Positions 8,258-16,190 of a stretch of DNA of 64,000 nucleotides are shown here, one piece after another; within the stretch, counting starts at the first letter, position 1; the number at the start of each line of letters is the position of its first letter. This stretch comes from an uncultured Eubacteriales bacterium (GTDB taxonomy: Bacteria > Bacillota > Clostridia > Oscillospirales > CAG-272): assembly GCA_958352145.1 (NCBI GenBank), contig CATWNM010000002.1, positions 85,113 through 149,112 on the forward strand, given 5' to 3'. Position numbers and translations under genes: made by a program. Below the pieces are notes generated by a model. That model saw only the letters and a list, made by a program, of their open reading frames with translations. It ran no database searches and was not told where the DNA came from.

Positions 8258-9748
8258 GTGGAAAATGTGTTTTTAACAGAACTTTTGGAAAGACAAAAGG
8301 AAAACGAAAAAATAGCCATTAAATTTGGCGAGAACGAGATTACATATAAACAATTTTATAGCGATTCCCGAAAGCTTTCCAATGCGCTCAATGATAATAT
8401 TGCAGAAAGCTCTTTAAATATTGCTATATTCCTTCCAAATTCTATTAACTATGCTCTAGCTTATTTTTCAATCTTATTTTCAAATAAGATCATTGTACCC
8501 ATTGGCACTCCGTCAAAAAAATTAGAAATAATAAGTACCCTCGAATATTGCGAAATTGACGTTATTATAACTAGTTTACAGTATCGTAGCTTCTTGAAAG
8601 AATGCTTATCGCTTTATGGATATAGAACAATGCTTTTGTTTGTTGAGGATCAGAGTATTGTAATCCTAAATAATGAAAAAGATTTTATACGGAAATCGAA
8701 TGCCATTCATAATATTGGGCATGAGGATGATGTTGCTATTTTGCTTCATACCTCTGGTACGACAAGCAATCCAAAACGCGTGATGCTTTCGCACGGCAAC
8801 CTCATTAATAACGTGGAATCTAATATTCAATCGTTAAATTTGACATCAAATGACAAAGTTTTAATTTCCATGCCGATGTATTTTGGATACTGCAATACTG
8901 CACAGTTCTTAACTCATATCTATCTTGGAGCTTCAATGGTAATATTGAATGGCTTGTTTTTGCCCAAGCTGTTTTCCCAAACGGTACAAAACGAGAAAAT
9001 TACGAATTTTACGAGCGTTCCATCCATGCTGCTCATGTTATTAGAATATCGCTATACTTATATGTATGATTTCAGTTCATTACGCTATATTTGTTTTGGC
9101 GGCGGTAAAATGCCGGTCGAGTCATTACAAAAATTAATTCAGATCTTAAAATCAACAAGTTTTATTCAAACTTATGGACAAACAGAAGCTTCTCCACGCA
9201 TAACTGCGTTGTTGCCCAAAGATGCTCTAAGAAAGATTGGTTCTGTTGGCCAACCTATTCCAAACGTGAAAATCAAGATTGTCAACGAATTAGGTAATGC
9301 CTTGAAGGGTGGAGAAATCGGTGAAATTGTTATACAAGGCAAAAATGTGATGAAAGGATATTACAAACGAGAGGAAATTACAAAGAAAACAATTATTGAT
9401 GGCTGGCTACATACGAACGATTTGGGATATTTAGATGATGAGGGATATCTTTATCTAACCGGCCGAAAAACAAACATGATTATATCTGGCGGAATCAATA
9501 TTTATCCGGAAGAAATAGAAGAGGTATTGATGAGCCACCCGAATATTCAAGAAGCATGTGTTGTTTCAGAAGAGCATACTTTACTCGGTGAAGTTCCTAA
9601 GGCAAAGATCGTGGTCAAGGATATAAGCGCTATAGATAATTACAGAGCATTTTGCGCTGATAAATTAGCAGATTATAAAGTGCCAGTAAAATTTGAAATT
9701 GTAGACCGGTTGGATAAAACTTACAATGGTAAAATTAAAAGAATTTAG
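8258..9748 (+). CDS. AMP-dependent acyl-CoA/ACP ligase (ANL superfamily)
   Basis: 496 residues, typical for a stand-alone adenylate-forming ligase that activates a carboxylic acid as acyl-AMP and transfers it to a thiol. Motifs: phosphate loop HTSGTTSNPKR (TSGTT at 165-169), YGQTEASPRIT, GWLHTNDLGYLDDEGY, GRKTNMIISGG, and a C-terminal NGKIKRI with the catalytic lysine K492. The start is uncertain: GTG 8258 lies only 2 nt after AAAGG, while in-frame GTG 8267 has better spacing. AT-rich and unlike the core genes. First gene of the operon; the carrier protein four genes on is a plausible thiol acceptor. The acid substrate cannot be predicted here. Confidence 0.85.
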   Translation: MENVFLTELLERQKENEKIAIKFGENEITYKQFYSDSRKLSNALNDNIAESSLNIAIFLPNSINYALAYFSILFSNKIIVPIGTPSKKLEIISTLEYCEIDVIITSLQYRSFLKECLSLYGYRTMLLFVEDQSIVILNNEKDFIRKSNAIHNIGHEDDVAILLHTSGTTSNPKRVMLSHGNLINNVESNIQSLNLTSNDKVLISMPMYFGYCNTAQFLTHIYLGASMVILNGLFLPKLFSQTVQNEKITNFTSVPSMLLMLLEYRYTYMYDFSSLRYICFGGGKMPVESLQKLIQILKSTSFIQTYGQTEASPRITALLPKDALRKIGSVGQPIPNVKIKIVNELGNALKGGEIGEIVIQGKNVMKGYYKREEITKKTIIDGWLHTNDLGYLDDEGYLYLTGRKTNMIISGGINIYPEEIEEVLMSHPNIQEACVVSEEHTLLGEVPKAKIVVKDISAIDNYRAFCADKLADYKVPVKFEIVDRLDKTYNGKIKRI

Positions 9749-9759
9749 GAGAAATTTTT

Positions 9760-11928
9760 ATGCTAAATTATTCTGATGTTCGGATTGGAAGCAATTATAA
9801 ACAATGGCAAGATGGAAAATGCATAACGCTTACTTTTTGTATAACAGAGGACTGCAATTTGGCTTGTAAATATTGTTATATGGTTGGAAAAAATAGCAAG
9901 CGTAAAATGAGTTTTGATATAGCGAAAAAAATAGTTGATTTTGTTTTACAAAATGAGTATTTATGTCAAGAGGATGCTGTTATTTGGGATTTTATAGGAG
10001 GCGAGCCATTATTAGAAATTGAATTAATAGACCAGTTATGTGATTATATCGTGGCAAAAATGTACGTTATGAATCATAAATGGTTTGACAAATATAGATT
10101 TACTTTTTCGACGAACGGGACGCTATATGGAGATCCGTTGGTTCAAAAATTTATTGAAAAGCATCGGGGACATACATGGTTTTCAATAAGTATTGACGGC
10201 ACCAAGGAAAAACATAATGTTTCAAGAATTAAAAAAGATGGTTCGGGTTCATATGATGATGTAGTAAAAAATGTGCCGTTGTGGTTGAAGCAATTTCCGA
10301 ATGCTGCGAATAAAGCTACTTTTTCGCATAATGATCTGCCATATTTAAAAGAAAGCGTGTTACATTTATGGGATTTAGGAATAAAACATGTTATGGCCAA
10401 TGTGGTTTATGAAGATGTTTGGCAGGACGGTGACGATTTAATTTATGAAAACCAATTAAAGGAACTTGCTGATTATATAATCGATCATAACTTGTGGGAC
10501 AAGTATGGTGTTGCTTTCTTTAATCCTACAGTCGGCTTGCCTGTTGACGGTGAATGTCTAAGTCGAAATAGGTGTGGGGCAGGATATAAATCAATTGCAT
10601 TCGATTGTGAAGGCAATTTTTATCCATGTATTCGATTTTTGGACATGTGTTTTAATGACCATAGAAAAATTATTGTAGGAAATTTAAAGGATGGTATTAA
10701 TTATGATCGTTTAAGAGCTTTTATTGCATTGAATTGGAAAAATCAAAGCAGTGCAGAGTGTAACGTTTGTCAAGAAGGCAAGGGGTGTGGTTGGTGCGTT
10801 GCTTATAATTATGAGATGTCAACAAACGATACCATATTTGAGCGCAATCAGGCCATTTGTAAGATGCATAAAGCCAATGCAAGGGCAAATAAATATTTTT
10901 GGAGAAGATTTGAAGAAACGACAGGTAGAACTTCTCAAATGACTATTATTAAATCAAGTGCGCCTAACGCTGAATACTTAAAATTTATTAATTTTATTAC
11001 TTCTGATCATGTAACGCCGCATTGTGGCTATCAAGTTGCAAAAAAAGATGTTCATGAATTATCCTATGATACTTTGCAAAAGGGCATACGTTTTTGCAAA
11101 GAAAATAATTTAGTCCCCGTATTTCTCGGAAAATGCAACCATGGTCTTAAAGCAGATAAAAATCAATTTTTTGAACTTCTGTCTTCAAAAGAAGTGTACT
11201 CACAAAACAATTATATAAACATTTATGATAATGATGTAAGGTCAGTTGATGAGGGGAGTAATGTTGCGATATTGCTTATAGACAGAAAACATATTAAAGA
11301 TATATTTTCTTTTTGTTCTGAATTGTCAAAGTGTAAAAAGAGAACTAATTTATTTATACAGGATTTGCCGAATTGGGACGAGGGGAGTATTTCAGAATAT
11401 GATACTCAAATAGTATTGCTAAGAGAATTGCTTGAAGAATGCATAAATAATAACAAACGCTACCATATAAATGTATTGTCAGATTTAATTTATTTGCAAA
11501 GTCCGAGAGATTGTGGGGCAGGAACAACATCTATTTCATTAGCGCCAAATGGCAAGTTTTATATATGTCCGGCCTTTTATTTTGAAAACGAAAATAACTA
11601 TATTGGCGATTTAGAAGAGGGAATCAGAGAAATTGATAAAAAATATTTTTTGCGAAGATTATCTCCGATTTGCTCTTATTGCGGCATTTCAAATTGTTCA
11701 AGGTGTTTGTATATAAACAAGAAATTAACGAATGAGTTGCATATTCCGCCTAAAGTTCAATGTCAAGTAAATCGAATACATCAACGAGAAGCAGAAAAAT
11801 TAAAAGATTTTATGGTAATGAAAGGGTTACTGTCTTCAAGTAATAAGAATCTAATAGAAAAACCAGAAGACCCATTTGATAAAATTTATCTTCAAAAAGC
11901 AAAGGAGACTCCAGTATGCAACGTGTAG
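9760..11928 (+). CDS. Radical SAM peptide maturase with two SPASM-like regions
   Basis: 722 residues. The radical SAM cluster motif is C32-N-L-A-C36-K-Y-C39, followed by GGEPLLE and SISIDGTKEKH. A first auxiliary-cluster region holds C272 (CGAGYKSIAF), C290 (YPC), C334, C337, C343, C346 and C367. A second, similar region near the C-terminus holds C585 (CGAGTTSISL), C603, C638, C641, C646, C649 and C668. Between them lies about 200 residues without a second CxxxCxxC motif. From memory it resembles CXXX-repeat radical SAM maturases fused to their partner maturase, which are usually separate proteins; this needs a search. Starts 11 nt after the ligase. Expected to modify the Cys-rich peptides encoded downstream. 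Confidence 0.85.
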   Translation: MLNYSDVRIGSNYKQWQDGKCITLTFCITEDCNLACKYCYMVGKNSKRKMSFDIAKKIVDFVLQNEYLCQEDAVIWDFIGGEPLLEIELIDQLCDYIVAKMYVMNHKWFDKYRFTFSTNGTLYGDPLVQKFIEKHRGHTWFSISIDGTKEKHNVSRIKKDGSGSYDDVVKNVPLWLKQFPNAANKATFSHNDLPYLKESVLHLWDLGIKHVMANVVYEDVWQDGDDLIYENQLKELADYIIDHNLWDKYGVAFFNPTVGLPVDGECLSRNRCGAGYKSIAFDCEGNFYPCIRFLDMCFNDHRKIIVGNLKDGINYDRLRAFIALNWKNQSSAECNVCQEGKGCGWCVAYNYEMSTNDTIFERNQAICKMHKANARANKYFWRRFEETTGRTSQMTIIKSSAPNAEYLKFINFITSDHVTPHCGYQVAKKDVHELSYDTLQKGIRFCKENNLVPVFLGKCNHGLKADKNQFFELLSSKEVYSQNNYINIYDNDVRSVDEGSNVAILLIDRKHIKDIFSFCSELSKCKKRTNLFIQDLPNWDEGSISEYDTQIVLLRELLEECINNNKRYHINVLSDLIYLQSPRDCGAGTTSISLAPNGKFYICPAFYFENENNYIGDLEEGIREIDKKYFLRRLSPICSYCGISNCSRCLYINKKLTNELHIPPKVQCQVNRIHQREAEKLKDFMVMKGLLSSSNKNLIEKPEDPFDKIYLQKAKETPVCNV

Positions 11929-12260
11929 CTGTTACTACATTAACTCAGTCTGAATGTGATGAATATGCTTTCCTATTTGAAAAGCTATTGGCTTATAGAA
12001 GTTTGAAATTTATCTTGGGGAATAACGATAAGGTAAAATCTCTTATTCGTTTTCCCACTAATATTTTCGATAACATTGCTTTAGAAGAAAAGGAAACCAA
12101 AATAAAAATAAACAGTTGGTGGGATAAAATTGATGAAAAATATATTTTAGAGTACAATGATACAAGAATTCTTGCGTTGGATTTTAACGAATGTGTCATC
12201 TATTCATACGACAAAAAAGACTGGTATAAAGAACATCAATTAGAAAGGGAGCAAGTATGA
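11916..12260 (+). CDS. Small accessory protein of the peptide modification locus
   Basis: 114 residues, overlapping the radical SAM gene by 13 nt and the carrier protein gene by 4 nt. No catalytic motif is obvious. Notable features are a helical N-terminal half with SECDEYAFLFEKLLAYRS, then NSWWDKIDEKYIL and a C-terminal LALDFNECVIYSY. The W-W-x-x-I-x-x-KY pattern and a terminal DF-x-x-C resemble, from memory, the small CXXX-repeat peptide modification system proteins that sit beside the radical SAM enzyme. The tight coupling supports a stoichiometric partner, perhaps a precursor-binding or chaperone protein. Function unknown. Confidence 0.6.
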   Translation: MQRVAVTTLTQSECDEYAFLFEKLLAYRSLKFILGNNDKVKSLIRFPTNIFDNIALEEKETKIKINSWWDKIDEKYILEYNDTRILALDFNECVIYSYDKKDWYKEHQLEREQV

Positions 12261-12520
12261 ACATTGAAATGACTTTAAAAGAAATGGTCGTTTCTCTTTC
12301 GCCGCAGGATATTACTGTGGAATCTGTTTCTGATTCTGTAGATTTAATAAAAGATTTCGGATTTAGTTCTATTACTTTAGTTCAATTAGTAGTAGATATT
12401 GAAAAAGAGTTTAATATTGAGTTTGATGATGCTATGCTTGGATTTGAAAGTCTGGTAAACTTTAATAATTTGATTGAATATGTGAAAGAGAAAGTATCGG
12501 AGGTAAATGTAGATGAATAG
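12257..12520 (+). CDS. Acyl/peptidyl carrier protein
   Basis: 87 residues with the size, acidity and four-helix pattern of an acyl carrier protein. The attachment site is the DFGFSSITL segment, where S38 aligns with the phosphopantetheine serine of the usual DSL motif (here SSI). Start ATG 12257 overlaps the previous stop by 4 nt (ATGA), and its end overlaps the next gene by 8 nt. It must be converted to the holo form by a phosphopantetheinyl transferase; the only one in this window is at 25951-26550. Sitting between two adenylate-forming enzymes, it probably accepts an activated acyl or aminoacyl group. Finding it inside a radical SAM peptide operon is unusual. Confidence 0.85.
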   Translation: MNIEMTLKEMVVSLSPQDITVESVSDSVDLIKDFGFSSITLVQLVVDIEKEFNIEFDDAMLGFESLVNFNNLIEYVKEKVSEVNVDE

Positions 12521-13772
12521 CAAAAAAATCAATTCAATATTACAGTATGCTTCTGTTCATGTCCCATATTATAAAAAACTGTTTGAAGAAAATGGTATTC
12601 AATTGAATGGAGATAATGCTGAAGATCATTTCAATAATATTCCTCTGTTGAATAAAAGTATAGTTTTAAATAATACGGATGCTTTTATATCTGATGAATT
12701 TAAAAAGAATGAACTTGATGTAGATAGAACATCGGGTTCTACGGGGAAAATTTTAAGTATTTATTGGAACAGCCAAGATAAAATTAGATCGTTAATGAGT
12801 TTATGGTCGGCGCGCAAAATTTTACATAATATTTTACCAACATCAAAATGTTGCTATTTTCATTCTATTGCTTATAGAACAAATGATTTTTTAGAAAAAG
12901 AAGTGTTTTCTCCTCGGATGATGATTCGTGACAATGGATTGATATTATCGCTGAGTAAATTAAGTTTCGATGAAAAAACACTTGAGTTTTATTACAACAA
13001 AATATTTGAGTTTAATCCAGAATGGATTATGTGTCATCCTTCAACACTTTATCTATTTGCTGATTTCATAGAAAAAACAAATAAGAAACGATTTAATAAT
13101 TTAAGGTTTATTGAGTTAACGGGCGAATACTTAATGGATAGTTATCGTAAGAAAATATCTGATGTATTTGAAGTAGATATTGCGAATCATTATGGGGCCA
13201 AAGAAGTGAATGGAATTGCTTATGAATGCAAGAATGGTCATTTACATTGTCTTGATAATAATGTTTATGTTGAGATCATAAATGAAAATAAAAATGTAGG
13301 TTATGACAATATCGGACAAGTTTGTATCACAGGTTTAAATAATAGAAGCATGCCGTTTATACGCTATAATCTCGAAGATGTCGCAATATTAAGAAAGGGC
13401 GATACATGCGGCTGCGGAAATCTTACTCCGTACCTTGAACTTCGTGCAGGAAGGGGTAATGATGTTATAAAATTAAATAACGGAAAAAGCATTGAATGTG
13501 TGGTGTTTTTCTTTGTAATAGAGTGGATAAATGCACGTTTAAAAAATATTATTTTGCAATTTCAAGTTACAAGGATAGCACAAAACAAATTTGAAATAGA
13601 GTTAGTTCTTCTTGAAAAATGCAATGACATATTTGCAAAAATAAAGACTTATTTTATTGAAAAAGTCACTGAATATGGATTTAAAAATTGTGAATGGAAA
13701 TTTACTTTTGTTGATAGTATCCCCCCTCAATCAGACACGCAGAAATTGAATTTCTATCATAGCAATATATAA
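12513..13772 (+). CDS. PaaK/CapK-like adenylate-forming enzyme
   Basis: 419 residues, the length of phenylacetate-CoA ligase relatives. The phosphate loop is TSGSTG at residues 73-78, followed by ELTGEYLMDSYRKK, NHYGAKEVNGIAYEC, MPFIRYNLEDVAIL and a CGCGNLTPYLELRAGRGND stretch typical of this branch. The C-terminal domain is short, as in PaaK. It is the second adenylate-forming enzyme of the operon and follows the carrier protein with an 8-nt overlap. Possible roles are loading the carrier protein, or activating a carboxylate on the peptide for transfer; the sequence does not decide. Strongly AT-rich. Confidence 0.8.
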   Translation: MNSKKINSILQYASVHVPYYKKLFEENGIQLNGDNAEDHFNNIPLLNKSIVLNNTDAFISDEFKKNELDVDRTSGSTGKILSIYWNSQDKIRSLMSLWSARKILHNILPTSKCCYFHSIAYRTNDFLEKEVFSPRMMIRDNGLILSLSKLSFDEKTLEFYYNKIFEFNPEWIMCHPSTLYLFADFIEKTNKKRFNNLRFIELTGEYLMDSYRKKISDVFEVDIANHYGAKEVNGIAYECKNGHLHCLDNNVYVEIINENKNVGYDNIGQVCITGLNNRSMPFIRYNLEDVAILRKGDTCGCGNLTPYLELRAGRGNDVIKLNNGKSIECVVFFFVIEWINARLKNIILQFQVTRIAQNKFEIELVLLEKCNDIFAKIKTYFIEKVTEYGFKNCEWKFTFVDSIPPQSDTQKLNFYHSNI

Positions 13773-13840
13773 AGGCGGTTATGAAATGAATATCCATTTT
13801 ATTGTGAACATCAGAAATTATTCATAAAAGGGGGACATAA

Positions 13841-13966
13841 ATGGATTATTTGTTGGATAATAACACAACGGGCACGCTCTTTCCAAGTTGCGGCTGCAGT
13901 GGAAATTGCTCAGGCGCTTGTACAGGCGCCTGCGGTGGCTGTACAGGATGTGCAGGATCAAAATAA
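13841..13966 (+). CDS. Cys/Gly-rich RiPP precursor peptide 1
   Basis: 41 residues, start ATG 13841 after a GGGGGA site 4-9 nt upstream. The leader is short (MDYLLDNNTTGTLFPS), the core spans residues 17-41 with seven cysteines at 17, 19, 23, 27, 31, 34 and 37, separated almost only by Gly, Ser, Ala and Thr, and ends GSK. Cysteine spacing is x1, x3, x3, x3, x2, x2. It is homologous to the two next peptides, sharing an MD-aromatic-L start and a G-[S/A]-K end. Likely substrate of the radical SAM protein. The modified residues and the leader cleavage site cannot be read directly. A metal-binding role is the main alternative. Confidence 0.8.
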   Translation: MDYLLDNNTTGTLFPSCGCSGNCSGACTGACGGCTGCAGSK

Positions 13967-13986
13967 AAGAAAGGGGTTTTAAAAGA

Positions 13987-14118
13987 ATGGAATTTTTATT
14001 TGGGGCAGAACATGACGTCCAAATATCGCCAGCATGTGCATGTGCAGGTGCATGCACTGGTTGTATGGGCGGATGTTCTGGATGTTCTGGATGCTCCGGT
14101 TGTATGGGGGCAAAATAG
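13987..14118 (+). CDS. Cys/Gly-rich RiPP precursor peptide 2
   Basis: 43 residues from ATG 13987, 20 nt after the first peptide, preceded by AAAGGGG. The frame is open further upstream, but that part covers peptide 1 in another frame and is not coding. Leader MEFLFGAEHDVQISPA; core with eight cysteines at 17, 19, 23, 26, 30, 33, 36 and 39. Residues 30-39 are three C-S-G triplets followed by Cys, the cleanest repeat of the three. It ends MGAK. Leader positions 1-6 match peptide 3 (M-[E/D]-F-L-F-G), so this segment is probably the recognition element. Confidence 0.8.
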   Translation: MEFLFGAEHDVQISPACACAGACTGCMGGCSGCSGCSGCMGAK

Positions 14119-14134
14119 AGTAAGGAGGATTATA

Positions 14135-14257
14135 ATGGATTTCTTGTTTGGAACGGATAAAAGAGAACAAGTGATAGGCGTATACTGTTCTTGCACAGGA
14201 TGCAATGGTTGTATGGGCTCTTGTTCGGGTTGTCAAGGCTGTTCGGGAGCAAAATAG
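14135..14257 (+). CDS. Cys/Gly-rich RiPP precursor peptide 3
   Basis: 40 residues from ATG 14135, with AGGAGG 6 nt upstream, the best ribosome-binding site of the three. Leader MDFLFGTDKREQVIGVY is more polar; core cysteines at 18, 20, 23, 26, 30, 33 and 36, ending SGAK. In all three peptides the pattern from the second Cys on is C-x-G with occasional extra Gly, Ala or Ser. Nucleotide differences between copies are scattered, so the duplication is not recent. Followed by a hairpin and then the exporters. Confidence 0.8.
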   Translation: MDFLFGTDKREQVIGVYCSCTGCNGCMGSCSGCQGCSGAK

Positions 14258-14278
14258 CAGTCAAAAATTAATTAAATG

Positions 14279-14326
14279 GGGGATTGGTGATAAAATGGAT
14301 ATTTTTGATGTTTCTGACTAATCCCC
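14279..14326 (+). terminator. Hairpin between precursor genes and exporter genes
   Basis: GGGGATTGGT (14279-14288) pairs with ACTAATCCCC (14317-14326), ten pairs with one G-U, followed by a T-rich stretch. It could be a partial terminator raising peptide over exporter transcript levels. The loop contains a tiny frame, ATG 14295 to 14321, coding for MDIFDVSD, whose first residues resemble the peptide leaders and which follows GGGGGATTGG; it may be a decayed fourth precursor. Confidence 0.5.
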
Positions 14327-14351
14327 TTATTCTTTGATTTTGAGGAAATAC

Positions 14352-16190
14352 ATGAAAAATTATTCTAGCAGCCATTTAGATATAATTAAAAATTTACTTT
14401 TTTCTATCAAGGAAACTTTTAAATCGAGCCCGGTTTGTTTCATCGTGGGCGCTGCGATCCAGCTGCTGAATACTGTTTCGTATTATGTGATTTTGTATTT
14501 CAGCAGAAACATCATAAATACGTTGAATGATTCATTGTCGAATCAGCTTCCGTTCAATGAATCAATTACCCAAATCTCGATTTGGGTAATTTTGAGCGCC
14601 GTATTTTCCATTTTGCTGATTTTTGCGAATTATTTTAGAAACATCATGATGCAGAAGCAGCAACTTGCTTTCAAAGAATACGTCAATATTAAATTGGCGA
14701 AAAAGAGCATGGAACTAGACATATCTTACTTTGACAATCCGAAATATTACGATAAAATCGCACAGGCGCAGGAGGGGAAGACCAGATTAGGTTTTATTGT
14801 GTATAGGGCCATCTTTTTTATAACCAACGCTACTTCTTTTATCATTGCGCTGTCGATCGCTTTTTCTTTGTCGCACTGGGCTTTTCCGCTCCTCATTTTA
14901 GCCTTGACGTTTCCGGCTTTGCTGACACGAGGAAAGTATTATAAACAAAAATTTGAATATGAACAGGACCAGCAGGGCGTAAAGCGGAAAATCAGCTATT
15001 TGGCGCGTTTGATTTTGGGGAAAAATGCCGCCAAGGAAGTCCGCTTTTATGAAATGGAGGATTTCCTTTGTGAAAAGTATCGCCGCCACTGGTGCGGCTA
15101 CGCTTCGGGCTTGAGGAAGATCATTATCAAAAGAGGCGCGATCGATTCTTTTTTCACGGTGCTGCCCGTATTCGGAATTATGTTTTCGATGTATTTTGTC
15201 GTGATTAAAATCGGCAGCGGCGGCGCCAATATAGGCGATTTCGCCTATCTGTTGTCCATTTATTCAAGCGTCTCGAGTTCTTTTCTCAATTTGGTGGAAG
15301 ATTTGGCGAAAATGGGCGAAAGCGAATATGCAATTCAAAAATATAATGAATTTATGGCGGCGGAGCCGAATGTGGTTTATCAAGGTTCGCTGCCGATAGA
15401 AACGGTCGAGACGATCGAATTCAGAGACGTGTGCTTTGCTTACCCCGAGACGGATAAGCTTGTTTTGGATCACATCAGTTTTAAATTGGATGCAAAAAAA
15501 CGAAACGCGATCGTGGGCGTCAACGGCTCCGGCAAAACGACGATCGTAAAATTGTTGTTGAGATTTTATGATGCGGATTCAGGGCAGATTCTAATCAACG
15601 GCGTCGATATCCGCGAGTATGACATCCATAAAATAAGAAAAGTTTTCAGCGCGGTATTTCAGGACTACGTCGTTTATTCCTTGAGCATTCGCGACAACGT
15701 TTCTTTTTCCGACTATGAGAATCGGCATGACGACGCGAAAATCGCAAAGGCACTGGATTTTGCGGAGATTAAAGAGGATATATTCAGCAAAACTTCGGAC
15801 TTTGACACATTTTTGTCCAGGGATTTCACCGAAGACGGCATAGAGCTTTCCGGGGGACAGCGGCAAAAAATCGCGATTGCCCGGTGTGCCTTTAATCAGG
15901 CGCAGGTGCTGGTCATGGACGAGCCCTCGGCTTCCCTGGATCCCAAAGCGGAATACAATATTCTTTCAAAATTGAATAAGCTCTATGAAAATAAGGGCTT
16001 GATTATGATTTCTCATCGCCTGTCCAATATGAAAACGATGGATTACATATTGGTGATAAACGAAGGCAGGGTGATGGAGGCGGGTTCGCACGGCGAGTTG
16101 ATGCGCGCTCAAAACCAGTATTATAAAATGTACACGATTCAGGCGGATAAATATAGGACGGAAGGAGAGACGCAGGCGTGCGCGCTTTGA
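14352..16190 (+). CDS. ABC exporter, fused membrane and ATPase domains (1)
   Basis: 612 residues from ATG 14352, chosen for the GAGG site at 14342-14345; a TTG at 14334 is in frame but lacks one. An N-terminal six-helix membrane domain spans about residues 20-310, then the ATPase with Walker A GVNGSGKTT (389-397), signature LSGGQ (499-503), Walker B with D523-E524 and the ISHRLS switch histidine. No N-terminal C39 peptidase domain is present, so leader removal is not done by this protein. The next exporter overlaps it by 13 nt. GC content rises relative to the peptide genes. Probable role: export of the mature peptide, possibly as a heterodimer with the next protein. Confidence 0.9.
   Translation: MKNYSSSHLDIIKNLLFSIKETFKSSPVCFIVGAAIQLLNTVSYYVILYFSRNIINTLNDSLSNQLPFNESITQISIWVILSAVFSILLIFANYFRNIMMQKQQLAFKEYVNIKLAKKSMELDISYFDNPKYYDKIAQAQEGKTRLGFIVYRAIFFITNATSFIIALSIAFSLSHWAFPLLILALTFPALLTRGKYYKQKFEYEQDQQGVKRKISYLARLILGKNAAKEVRFYEMEDFLCEKYRRHWCGYASGLRKIIIKRGAIDSFFTVLPVFGIMFSMYFVVIKIGSGGANIGDFAYLLSIYSSVSSSFLNLVEDLAKMGESEYAIQKYNEFMAAEPNVVYQGSLPIETVETIEFRDVCFAYPETDKLVLDHISFKLDAKKRNAIVGVNGSGKTTIVKLLLRFYDADSGQILINGVDIREYDIHKIRKVFSAVFQDYVVYSLSIRDNVSFSDYENRHDDAKIAKALDFAEIKEDIFSKTSDFDTFLSRDFTEDGIELSGGQRQKIAIARCAFNQAQVLVMDEPSASLDPKAEYNILSKLNKLYENKGLIMISHRLSNMKTMDYILVINEGRVMEAGSHGELMRAQNQYYKMYTIQADKYRTEGETQACAL

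Noticed and set aside
13786..13827. A 13-codon frame before peptide 1 (MNIHFIVNIRNYS)
   Set aside because: It has an AGGCGG-like site but no cysteines and no similarity to the peptides; too short to support.
13888..13986. N-terminal extension of precursor peptide 2
   Set aside because: The upstream part of the frame lies over peptide 1 in another frame; ATG 13987 has its own ribosome site and a leader matching peptide 3.
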